A stretch of DNA of 64,000 bases from Pseudophaeobacter leonis. GTDB taxonomy: Bacteria; Pseudomonadota; Alphaproteobacteria; Rhodobacterales; Rhodobacteraceae. Position numbers and translations under genes: made by a program. The notes under the pieces are model-generated. The model was not told the DNA's origin, ran no database searches, and saw only the letters and a list, made by a program, of their open reading frames with translations. This document shows positions 27,840-37,718 of this stretch, piece by piece; the stretch's first letter is position 1; the number at the start of each line of letters is the position of its first letter. The stretch is from NCBI RefSeq assembly GCF_002087335.1, contig NZ_MWVJ01000105.1, positions 91,419-155,418 of the forward strand, written 5' to 3'.

Positions 27840-29141
27840 ATGTCTATCAAATCGCTTCTTTGCACGTCGGCCATTTTGGCGACAACAATGACCGCAGCCT
27901 ATGCTGAAACCGAGGTTCAGTGGTGGCATGCGATGGGCGGCGCCAATGGTGAGCGCGTCAACAAAATCGCCGAAGATTTCAACGCGACCCAAAGCGACTA
28001 TAAGGTGGTTCCTGTCTACAAGGGCAACTACACCGAAACCATGACAGCTGCGATTGCGGCGTTCCGCGCCAAAGAGCATCCGCAAATCGTGCAGGTTTTT
28101 GAAGTTGGCACCGCCACCATGATGGCCGCCAAAGGCGCGATCTATCCTGTTGAGCAGCTGATGAAAGACACCGGTGAGGCCTTTGACGGCGACGCCTTCC
28201 TGCCCGCAGTTGTGTCCTATTACGAGACCCCAGAGGGTGAGCTGCTGTAGATGCCCTTCAACAGCTCCACACCTGTCATGTGGTACAATAAAACCGCGCT
28301 TGACGCGGCGGGTGCATCGGTTTCCAAAACCTGGGATGATGTCAAAGTGACAGCGCAAAAGCTGGTCGACAACGGCATGGATTGCGGCGTCTCCTTTGGC
28401 TGGCAGTCCTGGGTCATGGTTGAGAACTTCTCGGCCTGGCACAACATGGAAATGGGTACCAAAGAAAACGGTTTCGCCGGCTTTTACACCGAGTTCAGCT
28501 TTAACAACGAAGCGGTCGCGGCCCGTCTTGATGGCATCGCTGCCATGACCGAAGGCAACCTGTTCAAATACGGCGGCCGTCGCGGCGACAGCCTGCCCAT
28601 GTTCACCAGCGGCGAATGCGGCATGTGGATGAACTCCTCTGCCTATTATGGCTCGATCAAAACGCAGTCAGAGGTTGAATTTGGTCAGACCATGCTGCCC
28701 CTCGACACCACGGTTGCGGATGCACCGCAGAACTCGATCATTGGCGGCGCGACACTCTGGGTTCTGGGTGGTCATGACGACGCTGAATACAAAGGGACCG
28801 CGCAGTTCCTGACCTATCTGTCCTCGCCTGAGGTGCAGGCCTGGTGGCACCAGGAAACCGGCTATGTGCCAATCACCACGGCGGCCTATGAGCTGTCCAA
28901 GGCGCAGGGTTTCTACGAGAGCAATCCGGGTACCGACACCGCCATTCAGCAGCTGAGCCTGAACAAACCAACCCCCAACAGCCGCGGTCTGCGCTTTGGT
29001 AACTTTGTTCAGGTGCGTGACGTGATCAACGAAGAGCTGGAAGCTGTCTGGGCCGGTGACAAAAACGCCACCGATGCGCTGAACGCGGCGGCCGAGCGTG
29101 GCAACACCTTGCTGCGCAAGTTCGAACGCGCTGCAAAATAA
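27840..29141 (+). pseudogene. ugpB: Glycerol-3-phosphate ABC transporter, substrate-binding protein, with in-frame stop
   Basis: ATG 27840 (GGGGAG upstream) gives a 433-aa precursor with signal peptide (residues 1-22, ending TAAYA). Mature protein has UgpB features: EVQWWHAMGG, and MPFNSSTPVMWYNK, whose Ser residues contact phosphate in UgpB. A TAG at 28248-28250 interrupts it just before MPFNSST; the neighbouring bases keep the same frame, and CAG (Gln) would be one substitution away. As written, only a 136-aa fragment would be made and import through UgpAEC would fail. A sequencing error or a recent point mutation is equally possible. Confidence 0.85.
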
Positions 29142-29161
29142 AGCAGTTACATAAATTGGAT

Positions 29162-29190
29162 CATGCCGCTCAGGTCTGGGCGGCATGGTT
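29162..29190 (+). terminator. Stem-loop between ugpB and ugpA
   Basis: CATGCCGC, 10-base loop, GCGGCATG then GTTTCGTTTT. A perfect 8-bp stem 20 bases after ugpB. Such intercistronic hairpins usually give the binding-protein gene higher expression than the permease genes. Confidence 0.6.
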
Positions 29191-29238
29191 TCGTTTTACA
29201 CGCGGCACTCTTTACACGCGGCACTAATGGGGCACCAC

Positions 29239-30120
29239 ATGCTGAAACGCGTCCACTTTCCTTCTTCACCCTTGCCATACATGCTGGTTGCGCCACAGCT
29301 GGCGATCACGCTGGTGTTTTTTATCTGGCCTGCCAGTCAGGCGATGTATCAGTCGCTGTTGATCGAAGACGCCTTTGGGCTTGGCTCTGAATTTGTCTGG
29401 TTCGAAAACTTTGAAGTCCTGTGGCAGGACCAGCATTATCTTGATGCCTTCCTGCGCACGGCAGTGTTTTCCGTGCTGGTTGCAGCGCTGTCGATGGGGA
29501 CTGCCCTGATCCTTGCCGGGTTTGCGCAGCGTGTCGTCAAGGGCGCAATGTTTTATCGCACCCTGCTGATCTGGCCCTATGCGGTGGCGCCTGTGCTTGC
29601 GGGGGCGCTCTGGGTGTTCATGTTCAACCCGACGCTGGGGATCTTCCCCTATTTTCTTGAATTTGTCGGGGTTGACTGGAACCACTACCTGAACGGCAAT
29701 CAGGCAATGGCGCTGGTTATTATGGCCGCGGCCTGGAAACAGGTTGCCTATAACTTTTTGTTCTACCTCGCTGCGATGCAGTCGATCCCCAACAGCGTGA
29801 TCGAGGCCGCCGCGATTGATGGCGCGGGGCCCGGACGCCGGTTTGTCACGATTATCTTGCCGCTGATTTCACCGACGACGTTTTTCCTGCTGGTGATCAA
29901 CATGGTCTACGCCTTTTTCGAGACCTTCGGCATCATCCATGCGGTGACGCAGGGCGGGCCGGGCAGCGCGACCACGATCCTGGTCTACAAGGTGTTCAAC
30001 GACGGCTTTGTCGGGCTTGATCTGGGAGGCTCTGCGGCGCAGTCGGTGATCCTGATGGTGCTGGTGGTTGCCATGACCGTGGTCCAATTCCGCTATGTTG
30101 AAAGAAAGGTGGAATACTGA
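29239..30120 (+). CDS. ugpA: Glycerol-3-phosphate ABC permease
   Basis: 293 aa from ATG 29239; an in-frame start at 29185 lies on the hairpin and is less likely. Six membrane helices, first at [20 protein letters not shown]. The cytoplasmic EAA loop is [20 protein letters not shown] (about residues 193-212), typical of MalF/UgpA. The gene overlaps ugpE at TGATG. It forms the membrane channel with UgpE. Confidence 0.88.
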   Translation: MLKRVHFPSSPLPYMLVAPQLAITLVFFIWPASQAMYQSLLIEDAFGLGSEFVWFENFEVLWQDQHYLDAFLRTAVFSVLVAALSMGTALILAGFAQRVVKGAMFYRTLLIWPYAVAPVLAGALWVFMFNPTLGIFPYFLEFVGVDWNHYLNGNQAMALVIMAAAWKQVAYNFLFYLAAMQSIPNSVIEAAAIDGAGPGRRFVTIILPLISPTTFFLLVINMVYAFFETFGIIHAVTQGGPGSATTILVYKVFNDGFVGLDLGGSAAQSVILMVLVVAMTVVQFRYVERKVEY

Positions 30121-30971
30121 TGGTTGAAGATCGCCCCCTGACGTCAATCCTGACGCATTTTGTACTGATCCTGGGTGTCATCGCGATTGCGCTGCCGATC
30201 TGGATCACCTTTGTCGCCGCCACCCATGATGAGCTGCGGATGAACCAGGTGCCGCTGCCATTGTGGCCCGGCACCCATCTGTTGGATAACCTGACACAGA
30301 CGCTGTTTGGCGCCGGTCTTAGTGGCTCGCAAGGCGCGCCGGTCTGGCTGATGCTGCTCAACAGTCTGGCCATGGCGATGATGATTTCCTTCGGCAAGAT
30401 CGCGATCTCACTGCTCTCTGCCTTTGCCATCGTCTATTTCCGCTTCCCCTTTCGCATGACGTGCTTCTGGATGATCTTTATCACCCTGATGCTGCCGGTT
30501 GAGGTGCGGATTCTGCCGACATTTGAAGTTGTTGCCAACCTTGGCATGCTCAACAGCTATTGGGGTTTGTCGATCCCGCTGATTGCATCGGCCACCGCGA
30601 CCTTCATGTTCCGCCAGGTGTTTCTGACGGTGCCGGATGAGATGCTGGAGAGCGCGCGGATTGATGGGGCGGGGCCGATGCGGTTCTTCTTTGACATCCT
30701 GCTGCCGCTGTCGCGGACCAATATCGCGGCGCTGTTTGTGATCCTGTTCATCTTTGGCTGGACCCAGTCCTTTTGGCCGCTGCTGATCACCACCGACACC
30801 TCGATGACCACCATCGTCATGTCGATCAAGCAGATGCTTGAGGCGGCCGAGCAAAGCCCGCAATGGAATATCATCATGACGACGGCGCTGCTGGCGAGGA
30901 TCCCGCCGATCTTTGTCGTCATCTCGATGCAAAAGCTCTTTGTGCAGGGCTTGACGGAAACCGATAAATAG
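30120..30971 (+). CDS. ugpE: Glycerol-3-phosphate ABC permease
   Basis: 283 aa, ATG overlapping the ugpA stop. Six membrane helices (first: [18 protein letters not shown]). The EAA motif appears as [20 protein letters not shown] at about residues 176-195. Length and layout match MalG/UgpE permeases. Ten bases separate it from ugpC. Confidence 0.9.
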   Translation: MVEDRPLTSILTHFVLILGVIAIALPIWITFVAATHDELRMNQVPLPLWPGTHLLDNLTQTLFGAGLSGSQGAPVWLMLLNSLAMAMMISFGKIAISLLSAFAIVYFRFPFRMTCFWMIFITLMLPVEVRILPTFEVVANLGMLNSYWGLSIPLIASATATFMFRQVFLTVPDEMLESARIDGAGPMRFFFDILLPLSRTNIAALFVILFIFGWTQSFWPLLITTDTSMTTIVMSIKQMLEAAEQSPQWNIIMTTALLARIPPIFVVISMQKLFVQGLTETDK

Positions 30972-30981
30972 GACGCCCTCA

Positions 30982-32038
30982 ATGGCCGAAATTAAACTTA
31001 CCGATCTGACCAAATCCTACGGCTCGACAGAAGTGCTGCACCATGTTGAGGGCGACATTAATGATGGAGAGTTCATTGTTATTGTCGGCCCGTCTGGCTG
31101 CGGGAAATCAACGCTGTTGCGCATGGTTGCCGGGCTGGAAACCGTCACCTCTGGCGAGATCCGCATTGGAGACCGCCGGGTGAACGAGCTGGAACCCTCG
31201 GCGCGCGATATCGCCATGGTGTTCCAGAACTACGCGCTTTATCCGCATATGAGCGTGCGCGAGAACATGGCTTACGGGCTGAAGATCCGCAAACTCTCAA
31301 AGGCAGAGATCAACAAGCGCGTCGAAGAGGCAGCCGAAATTTTGGAGATCGGTCAATACCTTGACCGCAAGCCGCGGCAATTGTCAGGTGGGCAGCGACA
31401 GCGTGTCGCCATGGGGCGGGCCATTGTGCGCGACCCGCAGGTCTTTTTGTTTGATGAGCCGCTGTCAAACCTCGATGCCAAGCTGCGGGTGCAGATGCGG
31501 CTGGAAATCCGTAAATTACAGCAGCGCCTCGGCGTGACCTCGATCTATGTGACCCATGACCAGGTTGAGGCGATGACCCTGGGCGATCGTCTGATGGTTC
31601 TGAACGGCGGCTATGTCGAACAATTCGGCACCCCGATAGAGCTCTATGACCGGCCGGCCTCGGTCTTTGTGGCAGGGTTCCTTGGCAGCCCGGCGATGAA
31701 TTTCATCCCCGCCATAGTCGAGGCGGACGGCGTGGGTTTTGCCCGCCGGCATAAAACTGGAAGGCGCACTGGCGCATCAGGGTGAGGCGCTGCTTGGCCT
31801 GCGCCCGGAGCATCTGGTGCCGGATGCGCCGGGGCCGATCACAATTGACGTCGATATTGGTGAACAACTTGGCGCCAATACATTGCTGCACGGCACTCTT
31901 TCGGGCACAGATCACGCCATGGTGGCCTCTGTGGCGGGGCATGTGACCACATTCAGCGGGGCGCAGCACCGGTTCTCAGCGGCCTTTGAGAACCTGCATC
32001 TGTTTGACACCGAGACACAAAAACGGCTGGCGGGCTAA
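30982..32038 (+). pseudogene. ugpC: Glycerol-3-phosphate ABC ATPase, frameshifted near the C-terminus
   Basis: The ancestral product is about 352 aa. The ATPase domain is complete: Walker [10 protein letters not shown] (residues 34-42), signature [14 protein letters not shown], Walker [13 protein letters not shown], switch [10 protein letters not shown]. The C-terminal TOBE/regulatory domain continues in another frame after an extra C in GCCCG at 31741-31744: the first frame ends TGRRTGASG and the second resumes [14 protein letters not shown] and LLGLRPEHL. The stop (32036-32038) overlaps the ATG of the following phosphodiesterase. With this extra base the regulatory domain would be lost. Confidence 0.88.
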
Positions 32039-33177
32039 TGCAATACCCTCAGCTAGAGGCGTTTTCCGGTGGCGATGGCCTGATACGGGTCGTTGGCCAC
32101 CGGGGCGCGCGCGGCATCATGCCGGGAAACACCATGGAGGGCTTTGCCTTCACGCTGGCCTGTGGCGTGCGCCTGCTTGAGTTCGATGTGGCCATGACCC
32201 GCGACAACGTGCCGGTGATCACCCATAACCATAGCCTGACGCGCTCTATTGTACGCGATCAAAATGGGCATTGGCTGCGCGAGGAGGCTAAGGTTTCGGA
32301 TCTCGACTGGGCTGATCTGGCGCAGTTGGATGTGGGCGGGCTGGACGGCAATAGCGCCTATGGCCAGCGGTTTCCGGATCAGGCGTTTTTGTATGGCGCG
32401 CGCATTCCGCAGTTGCGCGATCTCTGTCAGCTGGTGGCCGCGCCGGGATTTGAAGACGTGCATTTGATGCTGGAAATCAAATCAGACCCGGAAAAGATGC
32501 AAGACGCCACAGCCCGCAGTGCCATCGCCCGCGCCGTTGTGGCCGAGGTACGTGCGCGGGGCCTGTCTGAGCGCACATTGATGCATAGTTTTGACTGGAA
32601 TCTGCTGGCGGAATGCGCCCTGATTGCGCCTGAGATGCCCACCTCCTTTCTGACGCAGCTGCCGCGCAATGCGGCGGATATCGGCGAAGACAGTGCCAAC
32701 AGGGCCTGCCCTGATCTGACGGCCCCTGGGGTGAGTGTGCCCGATCTGGTGGCAGAGGCAGGCGGTGCGCTGTGGTGCCCTCATTATCTCGATGTCACGG
32801 CGCAGGATCTGGCACGGGCCCGCGCGCTGGATCTGCGGGTGGCGGTCTGGACGGTGAACGAGGTGGCAGATATTGACCGGATGATCGGGCTTGGCGTTGA
32901 TGCCATCGTGTCGGACTACCCCGGCCTGGTGCAGCGCCGTCTGCTGGCGCATGGCCTGACCTGGTCGCAGCCCCCCAACGCGTCTCAGCGCGATAACACC
33001 CTCGGGCTGCGCCGATGTTATCCCTGCGCGTGCTGGCCTGCAGATGTGAACCCGGCTTCGCAGAAATCAAGCAGCGTCTCAAGCAGATCGCTCTCGGCAG
33101 AGCCAGCTGACAGGGCCTCAATCCGCCAGCGCGAGGTGCACAGCGACAGCATCGACGAGACGGTAAAGACAAAATGA
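32038..33177 (+). CDS. ugpQ: Glycerophosphodiester phosphodiesterase (UgpQ-like)
   Basis: Starts on the ATG overlapping the ugpC stop. Hydrolyses glycerophosphodiesters to glycerol-3-phosphate plus alcohol. The GDPD motif reads GHRGARGIMPGNTMEGF (residues 21-37), where the family has PENT: the Glu is Gly here. FDVAMTRDNVPVITHNH follows with metal-binding residues. The frame as read is 379 aa and overlaps the TetR gene by 160 bases, which is atypical. If the C6 run at 32971-32976 were C7, the protein would end at a TAA at 32994-32996, giving about 319 aa and no overlap, which is the likelier natural end. Confidence 0.8.
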   Translation: MQYPQLEAFSGGDGLIRVVGHRGARGIMPGNTMEGFAFTLACGVRLLEFDVAMTRDNVPVITHNHSLTRSIVRDQNGHWLREEAKVSDLDWADLAQLDVGGLDGNSAYGQRFPDQAFLYGARIPQLRDLCQLVAAPGFEDVHLMLEIKSDPEKMQDATARSAIARAVVAEVRARGLSERTLMHSFDWNLLAECALIAPEMPTSFLTQLPRNAADIGEDSANRACPDLTAPGVSVPDLVAEAGGALWCPHYLDVTAQDLARARALDLRVAVWTVNEVADIDRMIGLGVDAIVSDYPGLVQRRLLAHGLTWSQPPNASQRDNTLGLRRCYPCACWPADVNPASQKSSSVSSRSLSAEPADRASIRQREVHSDSIDETVKTK

Positions 33178-33695
33178 GTGCTGAGCGTCTCGCGGCTGGC
33201 CTGTGGCAGCACCTTGGATATCTCATCGAGAAACACAGCCACCGTGGGGTCAAAGCAAGCTTCTGAGATGTGACGCCAGCGCGGATCTGACGACACATGG
33301 GCAATCAAGCGCCCATAGGCAGACCAAGGCGCGCCGCCATTCAGGGTCTTGTCGATGAAGGGCGTGATAAAACAGCTCAGGGTCTGGCGCAGCGTCAGTG
33401 CGCCACTGGCCTGCATCTGCGCCTGCATCTGCGCCAGTGCCTCCAGCCTGAGCCGGGACAACTCGTCGGCGCGCCGGGCCACGATAGTGGCAAACAATAC
33501 CTCCTTGCTGCCGCCGTGGTGATTGACCAAAGCACCCTGCACCCCTGCCATCCGCGCAATGTCGCGAATCGAGGCCCCCTCAAATCCACGCTCGGCAAAC
33601 AGCTGTTCCGCCGCATCAAAAATGCGCTCCCGCGTGGCAAGCGAGCGTTTGCTGGGGGCTCTTTGCCGCTGATTTTCTTGTACTTTACCAGTCAT
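33018..33695 (-). CDS. TetR-family regulator
   Basis: 225 aa. The N-terminal HTH is at about residues 35-65 (ASIRDIARMAGVQGALVNHHGGSK; the family has YHFGSK at this place). The rest is a C-terminal effector domain of the CerR (DUF1956) type, with LLDFCEAGF near the end. It is divergent from the monooxygenase cluster with a 77-base gap holding a palindrome, so it probably represses that cluster. Confidence 0.85.
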   Translation of the reverse strand: MTGKVQENQRQRAPSKRSLATRERIFDAAEQLFAERGFEGASIRDIARMAGVQGALVNHHGGSKEVLFATIVARRADELSRLRLEALAQMQAQMQASGALTLRQTLSCFITPFIDKTLNGGAPWSAYGRLIAHVSSDPRWRHISEACFDPTVAVFLDEISKVLPQASRETLSTHFVFTVSSMLSLCTSRWRIEALSAGSAESDLLETLLDFCEAGFTSAGQHAQG

Positions 33696-33718
33696 GTCAG
33701 AAATAGCTTGCCCTATTT

Positions 33719-33732
33719 TTAACGTACGTTCA
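33719..33732. promoter_or_regulatory. Candidate TetR operator
   Basis: AACGTACGTT (33721-33730) is a perfect 10-base palindrome with flanking T/A in TTTAACGTACGTTCAAT. It lies between the divergent TetR and monooxygenase genes, 25 bases upstream of TetR and 42 upstream of the monooxygenase ATG, where a repressor would block both. Confidence 0.55.
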
Positions 33733-33771
33733 ATCTAAAAGGCAGCAAACAGGCGCGAATGGGAGAGAGCA

Positions 33772-35118
33772 ATGACGAAAACGGGGAGGGCGACGCCGGA
33801 TGGCGCTGTCAGCGAGAAATTTGCGCTGATTGGTGCGGGTCCGATGGGGCTGGCGATGGCCAAGGTTCTGAAAGAACAAGGCATTCCGTTTCAGGGGTTT
33901 GAGCTCCATTCCGCTGTGGGCGGGCTTTGGGATATCGATGCACCGCAGTCGACCATGTATGACAGCGCACATTTGATTTCGTCGAAAAACATGACACAAT
34001 TTGACGACTTGCCCATGCGCGAGGAGGTGGCTGAATACCCCTCACACCATGAGATGCGCCGCTATTTCCGCGATTTTGCGACGCATTTTGATCTCTACAA
34101 GCACTACGCCTTTGGCTGTGAGGTGACATCCTGTGAGCCCTTGGGCCAGCAGGGCGAGGGCTGGCGCCTGTGCTGGCGCGATGAAAATGGTGCCGAGCAC
34201 AGAGGTCTGTTTGCGGGCGTGCTGATCGCCAATGGCACCCTGGCCGAGCCCAATATTCCCAGCTTTAAGGGCGCGTTTGCGGGCGAGATGATCCATTCCG
34301 CGAAATACCGCGATCCACGCCAGTTTCCCGACAAGCGCGTGCTGATTGTCGGGGCTGGCAACTCGGGCTGTGATATTGCGGTGGATGCCATTCACCACGG
34401 CCTGAGCTGTGATATCTCGCTGCGGCGCGGCTATTATTTTGTGCCAAAATATGTCTTTGGCAAACCAGCCGACACCCTGGGCGGCGCCATCCGCCTGCCC
34501 ATGTGGCTAAAGCGCCATGTCGATGGCTTTATCCTGAAATGGTTTGTGGGGGATCCGCAGAAATACGGCTTTCCCAAGCCGGATTATAGGCTCTACGAGC
34601 GCCTCCCGGTGGTGAATTCTCTGATCCTGTTTCATGCAGGCCATGGCGACCTGAAGGTACGCCCCGACATTGACCGCATTGAGGGCAAGACGGTGTTTTT
34701 CACCGATGGCAGCCAGTCGGACTATGATATGATCCTGACGGCCACCGGCTATCTGCTGCACTATCCCTTTATCGACAAAGAACTGCTCAACTGGCAAGGC
34801 GCTGCGCCGCATCTGTATCTCAACTGCATGCATCCCAGCCGCGATGATCTCTTTGTGCTGGGCATGGTCGAGGCCTCGGGCCTGGGCTGGCAGGGGCGGC
34901 ACGAACAGGCCGAGATGGTGGCGCGCTATATCAAGGGCATCAAGGCCGGATCCGCCAGCGCGCAGCAGCTCAAGGCGCAAAAATCCGCAGGATTTCAGCG
35001 CGCGACCGGTGGCATGAGCTACCTGAAACTGGCGCGCATGGCCTATTACGTCGACAAAGCCACCTATCGCAAAGCGGTCACCGGCTGGATCGCCAAACTG
35101 GCGCGAGGTGCGGCATGA
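33772..35118 (+). CDS. Flavin-containing monooxygenase
   Basis: 448 aa. FAD-binding GAGPMG at about 22-27, NADPH-binding GAGNSG at about 197-202, and the FMO fingerprint FAGEMIHSAKY (FxGxxxHxxxY) at about 168-178. A conserved late motif TATGYLLHYPF is near 325. This class oxygenates N, S or ketone centres with NADPH. The neighbouring symporter and dehydrogenases suggest an imported carboxylate, steroid-like or terpenoid compound, but the substrate is not known. It overlaps the next gene by four bases. Confidence 0.88.
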   Translation: MTKTGRATPDGAVSEKFALIGAGPMGLAMAKVLKEQGIPFQGFELHSAVGGLWDIDAPQSTMYDSAHLISSKNMTQFDDLPMREEVAEYPSHHEMRRYFRDFATHFDLYKHYAFGCEVTSCEPLGQQGEGWRLCWRDENGAEHRGLFAGVLIANGTLAEPNIPSFKGAFAGEMIHSAKYRDPRQFPDKRVLIVGAGNSGCDIAVDAIHHGLSCDISLRRGYYFVPKYVFGKPADTLGGAIRLPMWLKRHVDGFILKWFVGDPQKYGFPKPDYRLYERLPVVNSLILFHAGHGDLKVRPDIDRIEGKTVFFTDGSQSDYDMILTATGYLLHYPFIDKELLNWQGAAPHLYLNCMHPSRDDLFVLGMVEASGLGWQGRHEQAEMVARYIKGIKAGSASAQQLKAQKSAGFQRATGGMSYLKLARMAYYVDKATYRKAVTGWIAKLARGAA

Positions 35119-36017
35119 ACACGCTGGACAGCACGGTCCTCAATTTCAGCACCTCCAGCCTGCTGCTGATGAATGCCATTCTGGCGGTTGTGATGTTTTC
35201 GATCGCCCTGGATCTCAAACCACGCGACTTTGGCCGTCTGGCAGCTGCACCCAAGCCGGTTGTGACCGGGCTGATCTCGCAATTTGTTGTGCTGCCGGTG
35301 CTGACCTATCTGCTGATCCTTGTGGTGCAACCCCGGGCCTCAATTGCGCTGGGACTGATCCTGGTGGCGGCCTGTCCGGGGGGCAATATCTCTAATTTCA
35401 TCACCCACAGGGCTGGGGGCAACGCGGCGCTTTCGGTCTCGATGACGGCCTTTGCCACTGTGGGGGCGATCCTGATCACGCCGCTGAACATCGCCTTTTG
35501 GGGACGGCTTTATGCGCCCAGCCGGGAGATTTTGAACACGGTGCAGATCGACCCGGTTCAGGTCGCCATTACCGTCAGTCTGATGCTGATCCTGCCGCTC
35601 ATTCTGGGGATGGTGCTGAACGCGCGTTATCCAGAGCTGGCAGACCGGGTGCGTCGCCCAATGCAGAACCTGTCGATGCTGATCTGTCTGGCCTTTGTGG
35701 TGCTGGCGCTGGCGGCGAACTGGGGCTTTTTCCTCAGCTTTGCGCAATGCGTGGGCGTGCTGGTGGTCGTTCACAATGCGCTGGCCTTGGCCGGAGGCTA
35801 TGGCACCGCCACACTGGCGGGCCTGTCCAGTTATGACCGGCGCGCGATTACAATTGAGACGGGCATTCAAAACTCGGGCCTTGGGGCTGGTGCTGATCTT
35901 TGGCTTTTTCAAAGGCCTTGGCGGCATGGCGGTGGGGGTGCCCTCTGGGGCATCTGGCACGCGGTGTCCGGCATTGTGCTGGCCCGTATCATGGCCCGGA
36001 CGGAGGCGACACGATGA
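35115..36017 (+). pseudogene. Bile acid:sodium symporter family transporter, two compensating frameshifts
   Basis: 300 aa with nine or ten membrane helices in the BASS/SBF fold (ALDLKPRDFGRL near 35, CPGGNISNFITHRAGGNAALSVSM at 90-113, the family's sodium-site motif; each part is under the limit as listed). The ending ETGIQNSGLG is followed in the next frame by LVLIFGFFKGLGGMAV, and the first frame returns at ALWGIWHAVSG. An extra G at 35883-35886 and a missing G in GGGGG 35934-35938 explain this. The overall frame is open, so a protein with about 18 altered residues could still be made, though the transmembrane helix would be disrupted. Confidence 0.8.
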
Positions 36018-36945
36018 CCAAGATACTGATCACAGGCGCCGCTGGCGCAGTTGGCTCGGCGCTGTTGCTTGAGCTGGCAGAAGAACAGGGGATCGAGGTG
36101 CTTGCAACCGACGTGGCCCGGCCCGCAAACCTCCCCGAGGGCATAGGGTTTGAACCCCTTGATGTGCGTGGCAATGATCGACACGAGGTGATCGGACGCG
36201 AGCGGCCCGATGTGGTGATCCATCTCGCCTCTATCGTGTCGCCGACCACACGCGCCTTTGCCCATTCGGTTGATGTCGTCGGCTCCCGCAATGTGATCGC
36301 CGCCTGCAGTCTGCATGGCGTGACACGGCTTGTGGTGACCTCATCAGGGGCGGCATACGGCTATCACGCCGACAACCCGGTGCCTTTGGTTGAAACGGAC
36401 GCTCTGCGCGGCAATGTGGAATTTGCCTATTCAGATCACAAACGCCAGGTCGAAGAGATGCTGGCCGAGGCGCGCAAAGCAGTGCCAGAGATGCAGCAGG
36501 TGGTGCTGCGGGTGGGCACGGTGCTGGGCGCGGGGCTGGAGAACCAGATCACCGCGCTGTTTCACAGACCCGGCCTGCTGGCGCTGAGGGGCTGCGAAAG
36601 CCCCTTTGTCTTTATCTGGACGCGTGATTTGGCGCGTATTCTCAAACGCGCAGCAGGCGCGGGGCCAGAGGGGATCTTCAACGTGGCCGGTGACGGCGCC
36701 CTTGGGGTGACGCAGCTGGCTGAGGCGCTGCGCAAGCCCATTCTGCGCCTGCCTGTGTGGTGTCTCAAACTGGCGCTTGGCATTGCGCACCCATTAAAAC
36801 TGTCGCGCTATGGGCCAGCGCAGGTGCGGTTTTTGCAGTATCGACCGGTGCTCGACAACAGCGCCCTGAAGTCTGAGTTTGGCTATGTGCCCGAGCTCAC
36901 CAGCGCGCAGGTTTTGCGCTTTGGCAAAAGGCGGCGGGGCTATGA
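36014..36945 (+). pseudogene. NAD-dependent epimerase/dehydratase family protein, frameshifted at the end
   Basis: ATG 36014 overlaps the symporter stop. N-terminal Rossmann GAAGAVGSAL (residues 8-17), catalytic YSDHK (YxxxK) near 142, and a C-terminal substrate domain. The family is the extended SDR group (about 310 aa). As written the frame runs 136 bases into the next gene. With one more T in the TTT run at 36920-36922 it would end at TGA 36943-36945, overlapping the ATG of the next gene, the same ATGA pattern used throughout this operon. Lesion near the C-terminus, so activity may survive. Confidence 0.75.
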
Positions 36946-37718
36946 CGGGAAAAACGGCCCTTATCACCGGCGGCGCCGGCGGGCTGGGTCTGGCGCTGGA
37001 TGCGGGCCTGCGAAAGCGGGGCTGGGCAACCGTATTGATCGACCTGCCGGGCCCGGCGCTGGAGGCACTTGCGCCGCTTGAAAATCGTCAGACCTATGGC
37101 TGTGATTTGACCGACACGGAGGCAATGCAGGCGCTTTGTGCCGAGATCCGACAGGCGACAGGCTCGATTGATCTGGTGATCTACAACGCGGGGCTGACCT
37201 GGATTGGCGATTTTTCTGATCTGGGAGATCAGGCGCATAGAAAGGTGTTTGATATCAACTACTTTGCTGCCGTCAATATGGCGCAGGCGCTGCAGCTGGA
37301 CCTGCGCAAAACCCAGGGCGTGCATCTGGCGGTCTCATCAGTGGCCGGGTTTTGCCCGCTGTATCGCCGCACCGCCTATGCGGCCAGCAAACACGCGCTG
37401 GAAGGGTTTTTTAAATCCCTGCGCTCGGAAGAAATGCCCCATGGCGTGCGCTGCGTGATCGCGGCCCCCAGTTTTGTCGCCACCAAGATCGGCAACCCGG
37501 AGGCCGCGTCATCGGGGATTGCCCGCCCGGGCTCGGCGCCGGATGGGGTGGACTATATGCAACCCGATATGGCGGCACAGCAGATATTGGATGGCTTAGA
37601 GCGCGGCAAAGCCTTTATTCCGGTGGGGCGCATCGCGCGCCTGTCCTGGATCATCAATCGTCTGTCACCACGCCTGTTCGAGATCCTTATGGAGCGCAAA
37701 ATCCGCAAGGGGGGCTGA
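36942..37718 (+). CDS. Short-chain dehydrogenase/reductase
   Basis: 258 aa from ATG 36942 (an upstream in-frame ATG at 36879 lies inside the preceding gene). Cofactor motif TGGAGGLG (9-16), NAG at about 90, catalytic Ser in AVSSVAG near 133, and YAASKH (YxxxK, about 148-153). Asp in VLIDLPGPA after the second strand suggests NAD rather than NADP. The last gene of the TetR-controlled cluster. Together with the epimerase-like enzyme it could act on an alcohol or keto group of the compound oxygenated by the monooxygenase. Confidence 0.87.
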   Translation: MTGKTALITGGAGGLGLALDAGLRKRGWATVLIDLPGPALEALAPLENRQTYGCDLTDTEAMQALCAEIRQATGSIDLVIYNAGLTWIGDFSDLGDQAHRKVFDINYFAAVNMAQALQLDLRKTQGVHLAVSSVAGFCPLYRRTAYAASKHALEGFFKSLRSEEMPHGVRCVIAAPSFVATKIGNPEAASSGIARPGSAPDGVDYMQPDMAAQQILDGLERGKAFIPVGRIARLSWIINRLSPRLFEILMERKIRKGG

